Source: Corbicula japonica (taxonomy: Eukaryota > Mollusca > Bivalvia > Venerida > Cyrenidae). From it: a DNA stretch of 64,000 nt. Location of the stretch: contig JAZAYU010000218.1 of the NCBI GenBank assembly GCA_038501625.1, positions 744,001-808,000 on the forward strand. Direction: 5' to 3'. The notes under the pieces are model-generated. The model made no database searches and was not told the origin of the DNA. It was given only the letters and a program-made list of their open reading frames with translations. A program made the translations under genes and the position numbers. The stretch's first letter is position 1. Every line of letters starts with the position of its first letter. Shown piece after piece: positions 51,601 through 63,600 of this stretch.

Positions 51601-54600
51601 CTTTGTGAATTCCCGTAGTGATTAGCACAGCACAACGCATTTTCCTTACGAGTGACGTAAACGGTGCATATGTAACTTTTTACTTTCGGTTTCGTTTTTA
51701 GCTTACGATTTATTCAGACTTTGATGACGGTAAAATGTTATTTTGTGTGGAAAATTATTAAATAAAGATCGAACAATTATCGGCGTCGGTGTGATTGCGG
51801 ATGATATTGAGGGGGGGGGGGGGGGGGAAGGGGGATAATTTTGGCTGGGGTGGGTGGGGGTCGGTCGTAATGGCGGGAATTTCGGCGGCAAATGTCCGAT
51901 TGGGTTTTGGAAATTTTAGAATCCCTGTAATAGAGATTATCTCCCTGTGACGTCACATTACGCTATATAGTAAACTTATCACGTGAGGTGTAATAATAGA
52001 GATTATCTCCCTGTGACGTCACATTACGCTATATAGTAAACTTATCACGTGAGGTGTAATAATAGAGATTATCTCCCTGTGACGTCACATTACGCTATAT
52101 AGTAAACTTATCACGTGAGGTGTAATAATAGAGATTATCTCCCTGTGACGTCACATTACGCTATATAGTAAACTTATCACGTGAGGTGTAATAATAGAGA
52201 TTATCTCCCTGTGACGTCACATTACGCTATATAGTAAACTTATCACGTGAGGTGTAATAATAGAGATTATCTCCCTGTGACGTCACATTACGCTATATAG
52301 TAAACTTATCACGTGAGGTGTAATAATAGAGATTATCTCCCTGTGACGTCACGTTACGCTATATAGTAAACTTATCACGTGAGGTGTAATAATAGAGATT
52401 ATCTCCCTGTGACGTCACATTACGCTATATAGTAAACTTATCACGTGAGGTGTAATAATAGAGATTATCTCCCTGTGACGTCACGTTACGCTATATAGTA
52501 AACTTATCACGTGAGGTGTAATAATAGAGATTATCTCCCTGTGACGTCACGTTACGCTATATAGTAAACTTATCACGTGAGGTGTAATAATAGAGATTAT
52601 CTCCCTGTGACGTCACGTTACGCTATATAGTAAACTTATCACGTGAGGTGTAATAATAGAGATTATCTCCCTGTGACGTCACGTTACGCTATATAGTAAA
52701 CTTATCACGTGAGGTGTAATAATAGAGATTATCTCCCTGTGACGTCACGTTACGCTATATAGTAAACTTATCACGTGAGGTGTAATAATAGAGATTATCT
52801 CCCTGTGACGTCACGTTACGCTATATAGTAAACTTATCACGTGAGGTGTAATAATAGAGATTATCTCCCTGTGACGTCACGTTACGCTATATAGTAAACT
52901 TATCACGTGAGGTGTAATAATAGAGATTATCTCCCTGTGACGTCACATTACGCTATATAGTAAACTAATCACGTGAGGTGTAATAATAGAGATTATCTCC
53001 CTGTGACGTCACATTACGCTATATAGTAAACTAATCACGTGAGGTGTAATAATAGAGATTATCTCCCTGTGACGTCACATTACGCTATATAGTAAACTTA
53101 TCACGTGAGGTGTAATAAAACAGAAATATTACATGGAGTATAAGTATCATGCATGAGTGTGAGGTGAAGATGGAAAAATCTGTCACCGAGGGTTAACTGT
53201 TTTGCGGGAACGAGGCTCTGCCGAGTTCCCGCCAAAACAGTTCACCCGAGGTGACAGATTTTTCTATCTTCACCGAATGTCTCATGCAAGATACTTTTTC
53301 TTGCATACCTTTTATTATTTATAACATTTCTATGTATGTATACAAACTTTTTTATTTTCCTTATGCTGAAATATTGACATTAACGCTAACCTTTTTTATA
53401 AATGACGTCAATAACTTGAATATATGACGTCACTCACGTGACTCATTCTACACGGGGGGGTGTAGGATCGAAATTTCCTACACGGGTGAAATCACCGGAT
53501 GTCCTAATCTGGTATGCAAGAATACATGGTTTAAACCTTTAAATATTCAGTAAAACATCTTTGTTTACAGGCAATACAATTTCTACAAAATGGACAAGGA
53601 ATCTTATAAGGTTAACCCGAATTCCAGCTGCTATATTGATGGCCCATACCCCATGGGCCTAGATCCGGTAAGTCCTTTTCTATCTCTTTACTCAATATAT
53701 TTAACTAGTGTCAATCCAGATCAGCTTGCTTATCTGAACTGACTAATCAGGATCTGCACTGTTCTCTTCTTGGTCAAAAATAACTAATTTAATTAAGAAA
53801 CGAACAGTGCTGATGCTGATCAGATGGCACACATGTGCCTGCTGATCTGGATCTACACTGTTGGCCCTTGCAATAACTGTGTGTCTATGGAGAAAAGGGC
53901 TGTAACAGTTTTGATTTAGTTGATTGGACATATGAATCAAAAAGCAAATGGTGTAGATCCTGATCAGAAAGCACGAATGTGCCAGCTAAACTGGATCTAC
54001 ACTGTTCACCCATGTTATAAAGAGGTATCTATGGAGAAAAGGATTAAAAGTGTGGCAGACAGCATTGATTGTTATGCATGTTTGTTGGAATAAATAAATA
54101 TTGTATTCAGAGTTCATAACAACTTTCTTATTGCAGGTTTGGCAGATGTCACGGAACAAGATCACCATTACAAACTCTCTAAAGATGAAGGTCTCCGTGA
54201 TATTTGGCGTGTCACACATGATCTTCGGGTTATCTCTCAGTCTTCTCAACCATAGGTTAGCGTTTTATTGTTTTGTTGGATATCATTAGAATAATATGTA
54301 ATACATCTTTACCTCCATGGGATATGGTTGTTAACCCATGGGTTAACATTTGTGCTGTTCGGTCAGGATTTACAATTTTGGCTGTTGGATTCATCATCTT
54401 ATTTCTTGTCAGAGAGACATATATTGCGATAAAACATATATGTATGAAGAAAAGGGTTAAAGATGCCTGGTCCATATTAAAATATAAAAGATCTGTAAAT
54501 AAATTAAATGTGATGTAATATTCCTGCTTATATACATTGTACCAGCTCGTCTGCATCTACATTGATCCCATATGTGATAAAACCTGTTTATATGGAATAA

Positions 54601-57600
54601 AGGGTTACCATTTCCTCCATATACCGTCATTGTCTGAATATAAGCCGCACTTTTTTTCCAGAATTTGGCACTAAAACGTTGGGGGTGCGGCTAATACACA
54701 AGTTTGGCTGCTAATACATTGCGTTAAGCCATTTTCATATGTTCCATCAGGTTTAGGGGGGGGGGGGGGGGCGGCTTATATTCGAACAATGACGGTATAT
54801 GCATTTTTATGCATGTGCGACCAGTGTAGATACAGATCTGCCGGCACATCTGTCTGATCAGGATCTGCACTGGTCGCATTTTGGTCAAATCAAAAAGCAA
54901 ATAGTTTAGATCCTGATCAGATGGCACGGATGTGCCCTCACAGTAAAGATGTATCTATGGAGGAAAGGGTCAAGCTAGACCTATAACTCCAATATCTAAA
55001 TCCATTACTTAAACTTCCCTTCCAGTTGCTTAGATTCAGTTTGTCTGAAAGTGAATTTTTTAACTGTAATTGTATATCAGCATGCATGTATTAATCCCTT
55101 CATGGAACTTAATTTGCCACATTTAAGTTTATGGCCACCTGGGACCTAGATAAATAAATGGGGGCCTACCGATATACAGAGTTATCTCAATATTCTGTCC
55201 TAAGTTACCTCCATTTGCAACGCGCACCTGTTACTGGGTAGTTCCAGTCTGAGATTGACAATTAAAACAGACATGCAGTAGTCATCCGTGGTCCTTTCAA
55301 ATACATTTTATTAGGGTCTGGTCGGTCAGATATCAGCAATATGCATAAAAACTTTTGATTATTACATACTGAATGGGAAATATATAGTTTTATAGAGCAG
55401 TGCATAATATTTCTCTTCTACCCGCTTTAAAATGTTAGGTAAGTTTGTGTTTAACATCGTTATGTTCGACCCCTTGTGTAACTAATAAATAGTAAAAAAT
55501 ATGCACTTTTATGCTCAAAAATGGCAGATTTGAGAAAAAGAAAAGTTAGAAAAAACTTTAAAAAAACTAAGAAAAATGTAGTAAAATTTACAGCAAATGA
55601 TATAAGTTGGTGTTTGACGCCCGCAAATAAAACGCCCGCTCCCATTTATACGTGTTCTTTTATGCCCATGAACAATTTTTTGAAGTTATTATTTTTTTAA
55701 TAACTAAGCCCTTTTCTACAAATTGAATACATCCAATTTGGTTTACAGATTTTTGCCATGTTCGTATTGACATATTTTTCAATATACTGCTCTTTTTGTC
55801 AAAAAAGTTTTTCTTATTCTTATTTCATTTAAAACATATTCAAACAAGGTTTCGTGACCTTTTCATGTTTTTCCTCTTCATTTTTTATTTTAGTTTAGTT
55901 TTACAATGCATTTTAACTCATTAAATAAATATACTTTTGTGTAAAACTTTTCCGAGGGCTATTTTATTTCGTTCAGTTTGGAGCACTTGTAGTTGCCAAA
56001 ATCAAATAAACAATTCTCGAGTCTCAAACAACAATGTGACAACGAGTCTCAAACAACAATGTGACAACGAGTCTCAAACAACAATGTGACAACGAGTCTC
56101 AAACAACAATGTGACAACGAGTCTCAAACAACAATGTGACAACGAGTCTCAAACAACAATGTGACAACGAGTCTCAAACAACAATGTGACAACGAGTCTC
56201 AAACAACAATGTGACAACGAGTCTCAAACAACAATGTGACAATTAATAAGAATATTTAGTCCCTTGTCAGTTTCTTAAAACAACACTTTTCCCCCAACAA
56301 GTAACTTTTTCAACCTCTTATAAATCTACAAGTTAACTTCAAAAGACCTTTATCACACCTCCAGCTTTTAAGACCCTGTCTTGCTAATTAGATTACGTAA
56401 CATGGTCATAAAACACCAGGCCCTTTTCTCTAATAGCATAGTTTGCAAGACTTAAAATTGATTGGCTGAAAACATAAAAGGCTATAATTTCCATGCCAGC
56501 GAATAAATTAAATTTTCATAAAGGTTTAAGTTACATGAAGTTTTAGTTATTAACTTATAATCAATTTACAAAGATGACGGTTATTCCTAATATGCCTGTT
56601 TCACTTTTTTGCTAAGCAGACAATGAATTTTAGCTTCATAATGCACTTTGAGAATTTATATATACACTTCTAACGCTATGCTTATTACCGCTTCTAAACC
56701 AGAACTACCCAATCGGCAAGGGAAGTTACTCTCAATGGGAGGTAACTGTGTATATCGGTAGGCCCCCATTGTGACTCCACACCGGTCATAAAACTCAAGC
56801 TTGAGATTGGTCATTTTCAAGACTGGGTTCACTCAACCAGTCAGCTTCTAGAGATTGGAGACTGGTCTCAGTTTTAGTTGTACAGTCTCCAGTCTCAAAC
56901 CTTTGTTGGTTAAAATTGAAATGAATCTGCAAACATGACAGAGTAATTTTAGGATAGTTTCCAACCACTGTTATATGATCTTGGGCCATGTTACATTACT
57001 TATTGGGGAACATAAATTTTCTATAATTCTAGCAAACTTTCAGAAAGCCAGACCTTTACCCAAGTCTCATTCCCTGCCATTCAGGGCCCTTTCACATGTT
57101 GAAGCTTCTCTTATTTATAAAGAACAACCAGGGTAATTGAAAATCGATTGTAATAGAGTGTATTGAATTACAATTGGCAAAATAATAACTGTTATTAACC
57201 CTTCCCTCCAAATATACGCATTTTTACGCATGTGCGACCAATTTAGATCCAGATCAGCTGGCACATTTACTGTCTGATCAGGACCTGCACTGGTCGAGTT
57301 TTGGTAAGAAACTATCCTAACTAATCAATAGTGAACAGTTTATATCCTGATCAGACAGCATAGATATGCCAGCTGATCTGGATCTAAACTGCTCGCTCAT
57401 GCAATAAAGGTGTATCTATTGAGGAAAGGGTTAAACACTATGTGTAGTCTGTATAAGAGTACAGTCTAATTGAACTGTTGTTGGTCTTGTTAAGATTATG
57501 TTCTTGCATACCAGATCAGGTCATCCCGTGTTTTCACCCGTGTAGGAAATTTCAATCCTACACCCCCCCATGTAGAATGAGTCACGTGAGTGACGTCATG

Positions 57601-60600
57601 TCTTCAAGTATCTGACGTAATATATTCAAGTAAGTGACGTCATTGATAAAAAAGGTTTGCGTTAACGTCAATATTTCAGCATAAGGAAAATAAGTAAGTT
57701 TGTATACTTACACAGAAATGTTATAAATTATCAAAGGTATGCAAGAAAAAGTATCTTGCATGAGACATTCGGTAAAGATAGAAAAATCTGTCACCTCGGG
57801 TGAACTGTTTTGGCGGGAACGAGGCTCTGCCAAAAGGTATGCAAGAAAAAGTATCTTGCATGAGACATTCGGTAAAGATAGAAAAATCTGTCACCTCGGG
57901 TGAACTGTTTTGGCGGGAACTCGGCAGAGCCTCGTTCCCGCAAAACAGTTAACCCTCGGTGACAGATTTTTCCATCTTCACCTCACACTCATGCATGATA
58001 CTTATGTTATGTTTAAACTTTTCAGATATTTCAAAAAGCAGCTGAACATTTACTGTGAGTTTATACCCCAGATGATTTTCATCTGCAGCATATTTGGCTA
58101 CCTAGTCCTGTTGATATTCGTAAAGTGGCTCAAATTCACAGAAAAGGACTCGAAAAGTGCACCAAACCTTCTCATTGGTATGTATCTCTACAGCACATGG
58201 AATAAAAGCCATATCTATGGAATTATGTGTTAATGCGAGAGGGAGGGGTAGGGAAGGGATTGGTGAAAATCTTTTGGCAGAACAAAAAATAAAAATGTGC
58301 TTATTGCAGAGAAATTAAATGTTTTTTCAACACTTTACAGTCTCTACTTGCTTATATTTGCACTTCAAATTCATCCTCTTAGTCTTGTTAAGCTAACAAA
58401 TCATAATTTCTGATGGTACACAGTGTGAACAATGGCATTAGGAGGCATGTCTACAGAAAAAGCTGATCACAATTTATTTGACTTTGCACAATGTTATGAT
58501 GTGAGACGCTGTCAAGCAAACACATTCTGCCTTGAGTTGGTGAAACAAAGCATGCCGCCGTTTGCTTTTTTATCAACAATGCTGTCCCAACAACCATTGA
58601 AAAAGCCATAATCTAACAAATTCTCATAATTTCTGTATAAATGAGAGTATTAATGTGTGAAACTTTAAAGATTGAATCAATATTTGATGGTTTTCACTTG
58701 GATATGAAAAAAAGTTGGGTTGTTTTAAGTACACGTGAAGCCCTTAATTACAATGTTGCATGCCCACAGACTTAACCCTTTCACTGCCATAAGGACGGCA
58801 TATGCCGTCCCTATTATTTTCGGCATATTTGCCATATGGACGGCTTTTGCCATTTCTATATATAGACCAGCATGCAAAGCGGGGGTTTTTATGGTGATGT
58901 AGGCAGATCATTGAAATATTGACCAATAATTGCTTATTGCTTTGGTTTTCACATGTAAACATAGTAATTACGTTGATATATCCATAAATAACCAGCCTCA
59001 TTCTCATTGGTATTGGTAAATAAATCCACAAATGTACATGTTGGAAATAGTATGACAATCAAATCTGAGCAACTTATTCAATTCTTATGCAGAAATATAT
59101 AGGTTTTGTTGAGATATCTTTAAAAATAAAAAAGTTATGCATAAAATTTATAACGCACTGTAATTTCTTAGAAAACCCTGTGGCAAATAGGTGAGCAATA
59201 AATCAATAACCCTCTGGCAGCGAAAGGGTTAAATCATCTTTATAATTTGCAGGTTTAATCAACATGTTCCTGTTTAATTATTCAAAAGAGGGGGAGCTTT
59301 GGTACTCTGGACAGGTATGAAGTTTTCTGATAAAATCCTTTTCTCCATATATATATATGTATGTGAGACCAGTGTACATCCAGATCAGCCGGCACATCCA
59401 TGCCATCTGATCAGGATCTGCACTGGTTGCATTTTGGTCAGAAATAACCTAATGAATAAAAAAGCGAACAGTTAAGATCCTGATTGTACGCCATGGATGT
59501 GCCGGCTGATCTGGATCTAAACTGTTTGCCCATGCAATAAAGGTCTACTATGGAGTTAAGACTTGTTGAGAGTGAATTTTACTGTGATAGTAACCATATA
59601 AAATAAGACTTTTGGCTTTAGATATATTCACTGATATGTTGACTGTTTAAGAATATTGCATCACATTTACTTTATTTACAGATCTTCTGTATTTTATTAT
59701 TACACCTCACGTGATTAGTTGGCTAGAATGCAGTTTACCGGTACGGATGTTTACATAGAGCTTGCGTTATAGTTATATATTAGTTATTTAATGCAGGCGG
59801 GGGCGTGGGGGCGGCAGCCCCCATTCACCACTATATTTTGAACTAACTGTTCAATGAATATATGATTAATTATGCCAGCGGGGTTATGGGGCGACAACAG
59901 CCGTACCGGTAAACTGCAGGTGTCCTGATTAGTTTACTATATAGCATAATGTGACGTCACAGGGAGATAATCGCTACTGTCACATATGCGACAGCATCAT
60001 GTCACCCTCGCGTGGATCTAAAAATAAATATCTTGGAAATCCGATTACAAATTAACTTCTACGCATGCGTAATTGACCAAGGGAGAAAAGCGCATTTTGA
60101 TCATTATTTGTAGCCGCTTATTGAGCATTATTGATTTTGGACTTCCGGCGCTTGATTTTGTTCCCAAACGAAATTTGGTCATAGTCAAGATCTCTAAAAA
60201 AACAAATGTTCGGTGTAATAAAATAAATATCACATCCCATTGGGGGAAACAGTACGAAATGTTAACCCTTGAGAAGGTAATGTCAACCTCGGCTAACGCC
60301 TCGGTTGACATTACTTCTCTCGGGTTAACATTTCGTACTGTTTCCCCCAATGGGATGTGATATTTATATAATATGGACCATGCACCTTTGCTTCATATAA
60401 ACATGTTTTATCGCATGTGCGACCATTATAGATCCAGATCAGCCATCACATCCATGCATCTGTTCTAGATCTGCACGTTTTTTTGTTAGTCAGAAAAAAT
60501 CAAATGAATCAAAAAGCGAACAGTGCAGAACCTGATCAGACGGCACAGATGTGCTAGCTTATCTAGATCAACAATGTTCACCCATGCAATAAAGGTGTAT

Positions 60601-63600
60601 ATATGGAGGAAAGTGTTACAAATGGTATATTACACATGTGTGTGTGTTTTCAGAAAGGCTTCCAGATTTTCCTGGTCATGGTGGCAGCGCTCTGCGTCCC
60701 TTGTATGCTGTGTATCAAACCATACATGCTATGGAGAGAAAACAAATACGGAAAAGTAAGTTTAGATGACACTTATTCCTCCTTTTTCATTCTTTTTGGA
60801 TTGCTGTTTTTTAGTGGAAATGCAACCTATATGTATATGAAATTTTTAAAAACTTTGTTTTTATTAACTTGTAGATTTTTATGCCCCCGCCATGAAATGG
60901 CGACGGGCATTAAGAGTTGCTCCTGTCCGTCCGTCCGTCCGATATTCTCGTGAACAAAACTCCTCCTACACTACTGGTCGGAATTTAATGAAACTTGACC
61001 ACAATGCTTGGCCTGATATGTAGTTGTGCATGAAGGTGGGGTTTCGCTCTTACATGTTCCGTTCAGAAGTTATGGCCCTTTGATACTTCCATTTTCATTA
61101 GTTTTAATAGGAGTATATCTCGTGAACGCAACTCCTCCTACACTACTGGATTGAACTCGGACATTGCGTCTGAGAGTCATTTGTCCCTCACCTCTGATTC
61201 AAGTGAGGAAGCAGTCAGTCGCTTGCGGAGAAATTGGTTAGTACTGGTTGGAGACCCAGGAACACCGGTTAGGTGGACTGACCGCCGGGATATAACCTAG
61301 CTGTTGAAACCAGGCGTTAAACCCGAAACAAACAAACAAACAAACATCCTACACTACTGGTGGGAATTTAATGAAACTTGACCACAATGCTTGGCCTGAT
61401 ATGTTGTTGTGCATAAAGGTGGGGTTTTGCTCTTACATGTTCCGTTCAGAAGTTATTGCCCTTTGATACTTCCATTTACATTAGTTTTAATAGGAGCATA
61501 TCTCGTGAACGCAACTCCTCCTACACTACTGGTGGGAATTCAATGAAACTTGACCACAATGCTTGGCCTGATATGTTGTTGTGCATGAAGGTGGGGTTTC
61601 GCTCTTACATGTTCCGTTAAGAAGTTATGGCCCTTTGATACTTCCATTTACATTAGTTTTAATAGGAGTATATTTCATAAACGCAACTCCTCCTACACCT
61701 CTGCTGGGAATTTGATGAAACTTTACCGCAATGCTTGGCCTGATATGTTGTTATGCATGAAGGTGGGGTTTTGTTCTTACATGTTCCGTTCAGAAGTTAT
61801 GGCCCTTTGATAATTCCATTTACATTAGTTTTAATAGGAATATATCTTGTTTCTTATATTTTGTGTTAAGCAAAATATGCATTTTGCCCATAACTTTAAA
61901 ACTACTTGAGATACTGCCTTGAAACTTGAAATATATTTTCACCATCAAAATCTACATCATAACCAACAAGACCCATAACCCTGCTTCCAATATTTTTCAA
62001 ATTATGCCCCTTTTTCACTTACATTTTGTGTTAAGAAAAATATACACTTTGCCCTTAACTTTGTTTGAAATGGAGGGATTTCAAAATAACTTGGCACAAA
62101 TGTTCACCATAACAAGGCGGTGTGTCATGACAATACCCATGCCGGTAGGTCCAAGGTCAAGGTCACTGTTACTAAAAATAGAATTTTCTTGCAAAATCTT
62201 GTCCGCTCTGTAACTTTGTTATTTCTTATTGGATTTTTGAATAACTTGGTATAATTGTTCACCATATCAAGACTGTATGTCACGTACATGCCCAAGCCAT
62301 TAGGTGGAAGGTCAAGGTCACTGTTACTAAAAATAGAATTTTCTTGTCCGGGCTGTTACTTTGTTATGAATGGAGGGATTTCAAAATAACTTGGCACAAA
62401 TGTTAACCATGACAGGGCGATGTGTCACGTACCATGCCCATGCCTGTCGGTCAAAGGTCAAGGTCACTGTTACTAAAAATAGAATTCTCTTGTCCGGGCT
62501 GTTACTTTGTTATGAATGGAGGGATTTCAAAATAACTTTGTTCAAATGTTCACTATGACAGGGCAGTGTGTCCGCACAATACCCAAGCCTGAAGGTCCAA
62601 GGTCAAGGTCACTGTTACTAAAAATAGAATTTTCTTGTCTGGGCTGTAACTTCATTATAATTGGAGGGATTTTAAAATAACTTGACACAAGTGTTAACCA
62701 TGACAGGGCGGTGTATCGCGTATCATGCCCATGCCTGTAGGTCAAGGTCACTGTTACTAAAAATAGAATTCTCTTGTCCGGGCTGTAACTTTGTTAGGAA
62801 TAGATTGATTTCAAAATAACTTGACACAAATGTTCATCATGACAAGATGGTATGTCCCATACCATGCCCATGCCTGTACGTCCAAGGTCAAGGTCACTGT
62901 TACTAAAATAGAATTTTCTTGTCAGGGTTGTAACTACGTTAGGAATAGAGTAATTTCAAAATAACTTGGCAGAAATGTTCACCATGACAAGGTGGTGAGT
63001 GTTGTACCATGTCCATGCCTGTAGGTCCAAGGTCAAGGTCACTGTTACTAAAAATAGAATTTCCTTGTCCGGGCTATAACTCTTTTGAATGGAGGGTTTT
63101 CAAAATAACTTGGCACAAATGTTCACCATGACAAGGTGGTGTGTTGCGTACATTACCCATGCCTGTAAGTCCAAGGTCAAGGTCACAGTTCCAAAACTTG
63201 AATTTACTTGTTCGGGCTATAACTTCTTTATGAAGGAAGGGATTTCAAAATAACTTGGCACAAATGTTCACTATGACATTGCATTGCATTACCACCAACT
63301 TCTTCACAGACATTTCCGTAATGAGAAGACAACAGTGCCACAAATACAAATAATTCACTTGATCATCAAGTTTATGCATATTCTTATAATTACTCGAACA
63401 TCACTGTCTATGAAATGCTATTATTCCCATCATTGCACTTTAGTATCTGAAAACGATGCATAGCGGGGGCATCCGTGTCCTATGGACACATTTCTAGTTT
63501 TATCTACACAGATCAAAGGATGACTAGACTATGTTTTGAAGCAAACAAAAACTAAAAAAAAGGGGGAACAAAATACTAGGATAAGTTTTTTTCAGGGTGT

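Larger units (their letters stand above)
49937..53117 (+). mobile_element. Hairpin element H1, copy A, with amplified 66-bp tail
   Basis: The left part (49937-50088) is a nearly perfect ~150-bp hairpin: AATATCACATCCCATTGGGG, AAACAGTACGAAATGTTAAC and the complementary GTTAACATTTCGTACTGTTT. A ~245-bp unique body follows (to 50333), then the 66-bp array. Copy B (59697-60367, inverted) has the same parts but only one 66-bp unit. The end GGTGTAATAA is inverted-complementary to TTATTACACC just inside the hairpin at about 50086. The 121-aa open frame across the hairpin is a by-product of the palindrome. Confidence 0.85.

Noticed and set aside
51434..51625. 63-codon frame inside the hAT-like element as a transposase remnant
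   Set aside because: No hAT motifs (no BED finger, no dimerisation-domain sequence); short and basic by composition only.
50334..53117. CRISPR-like direct repeat array
   Set aside because: Units are contiguous 66-bp copies without variable spacers, in an animal intron; it is a satellite.
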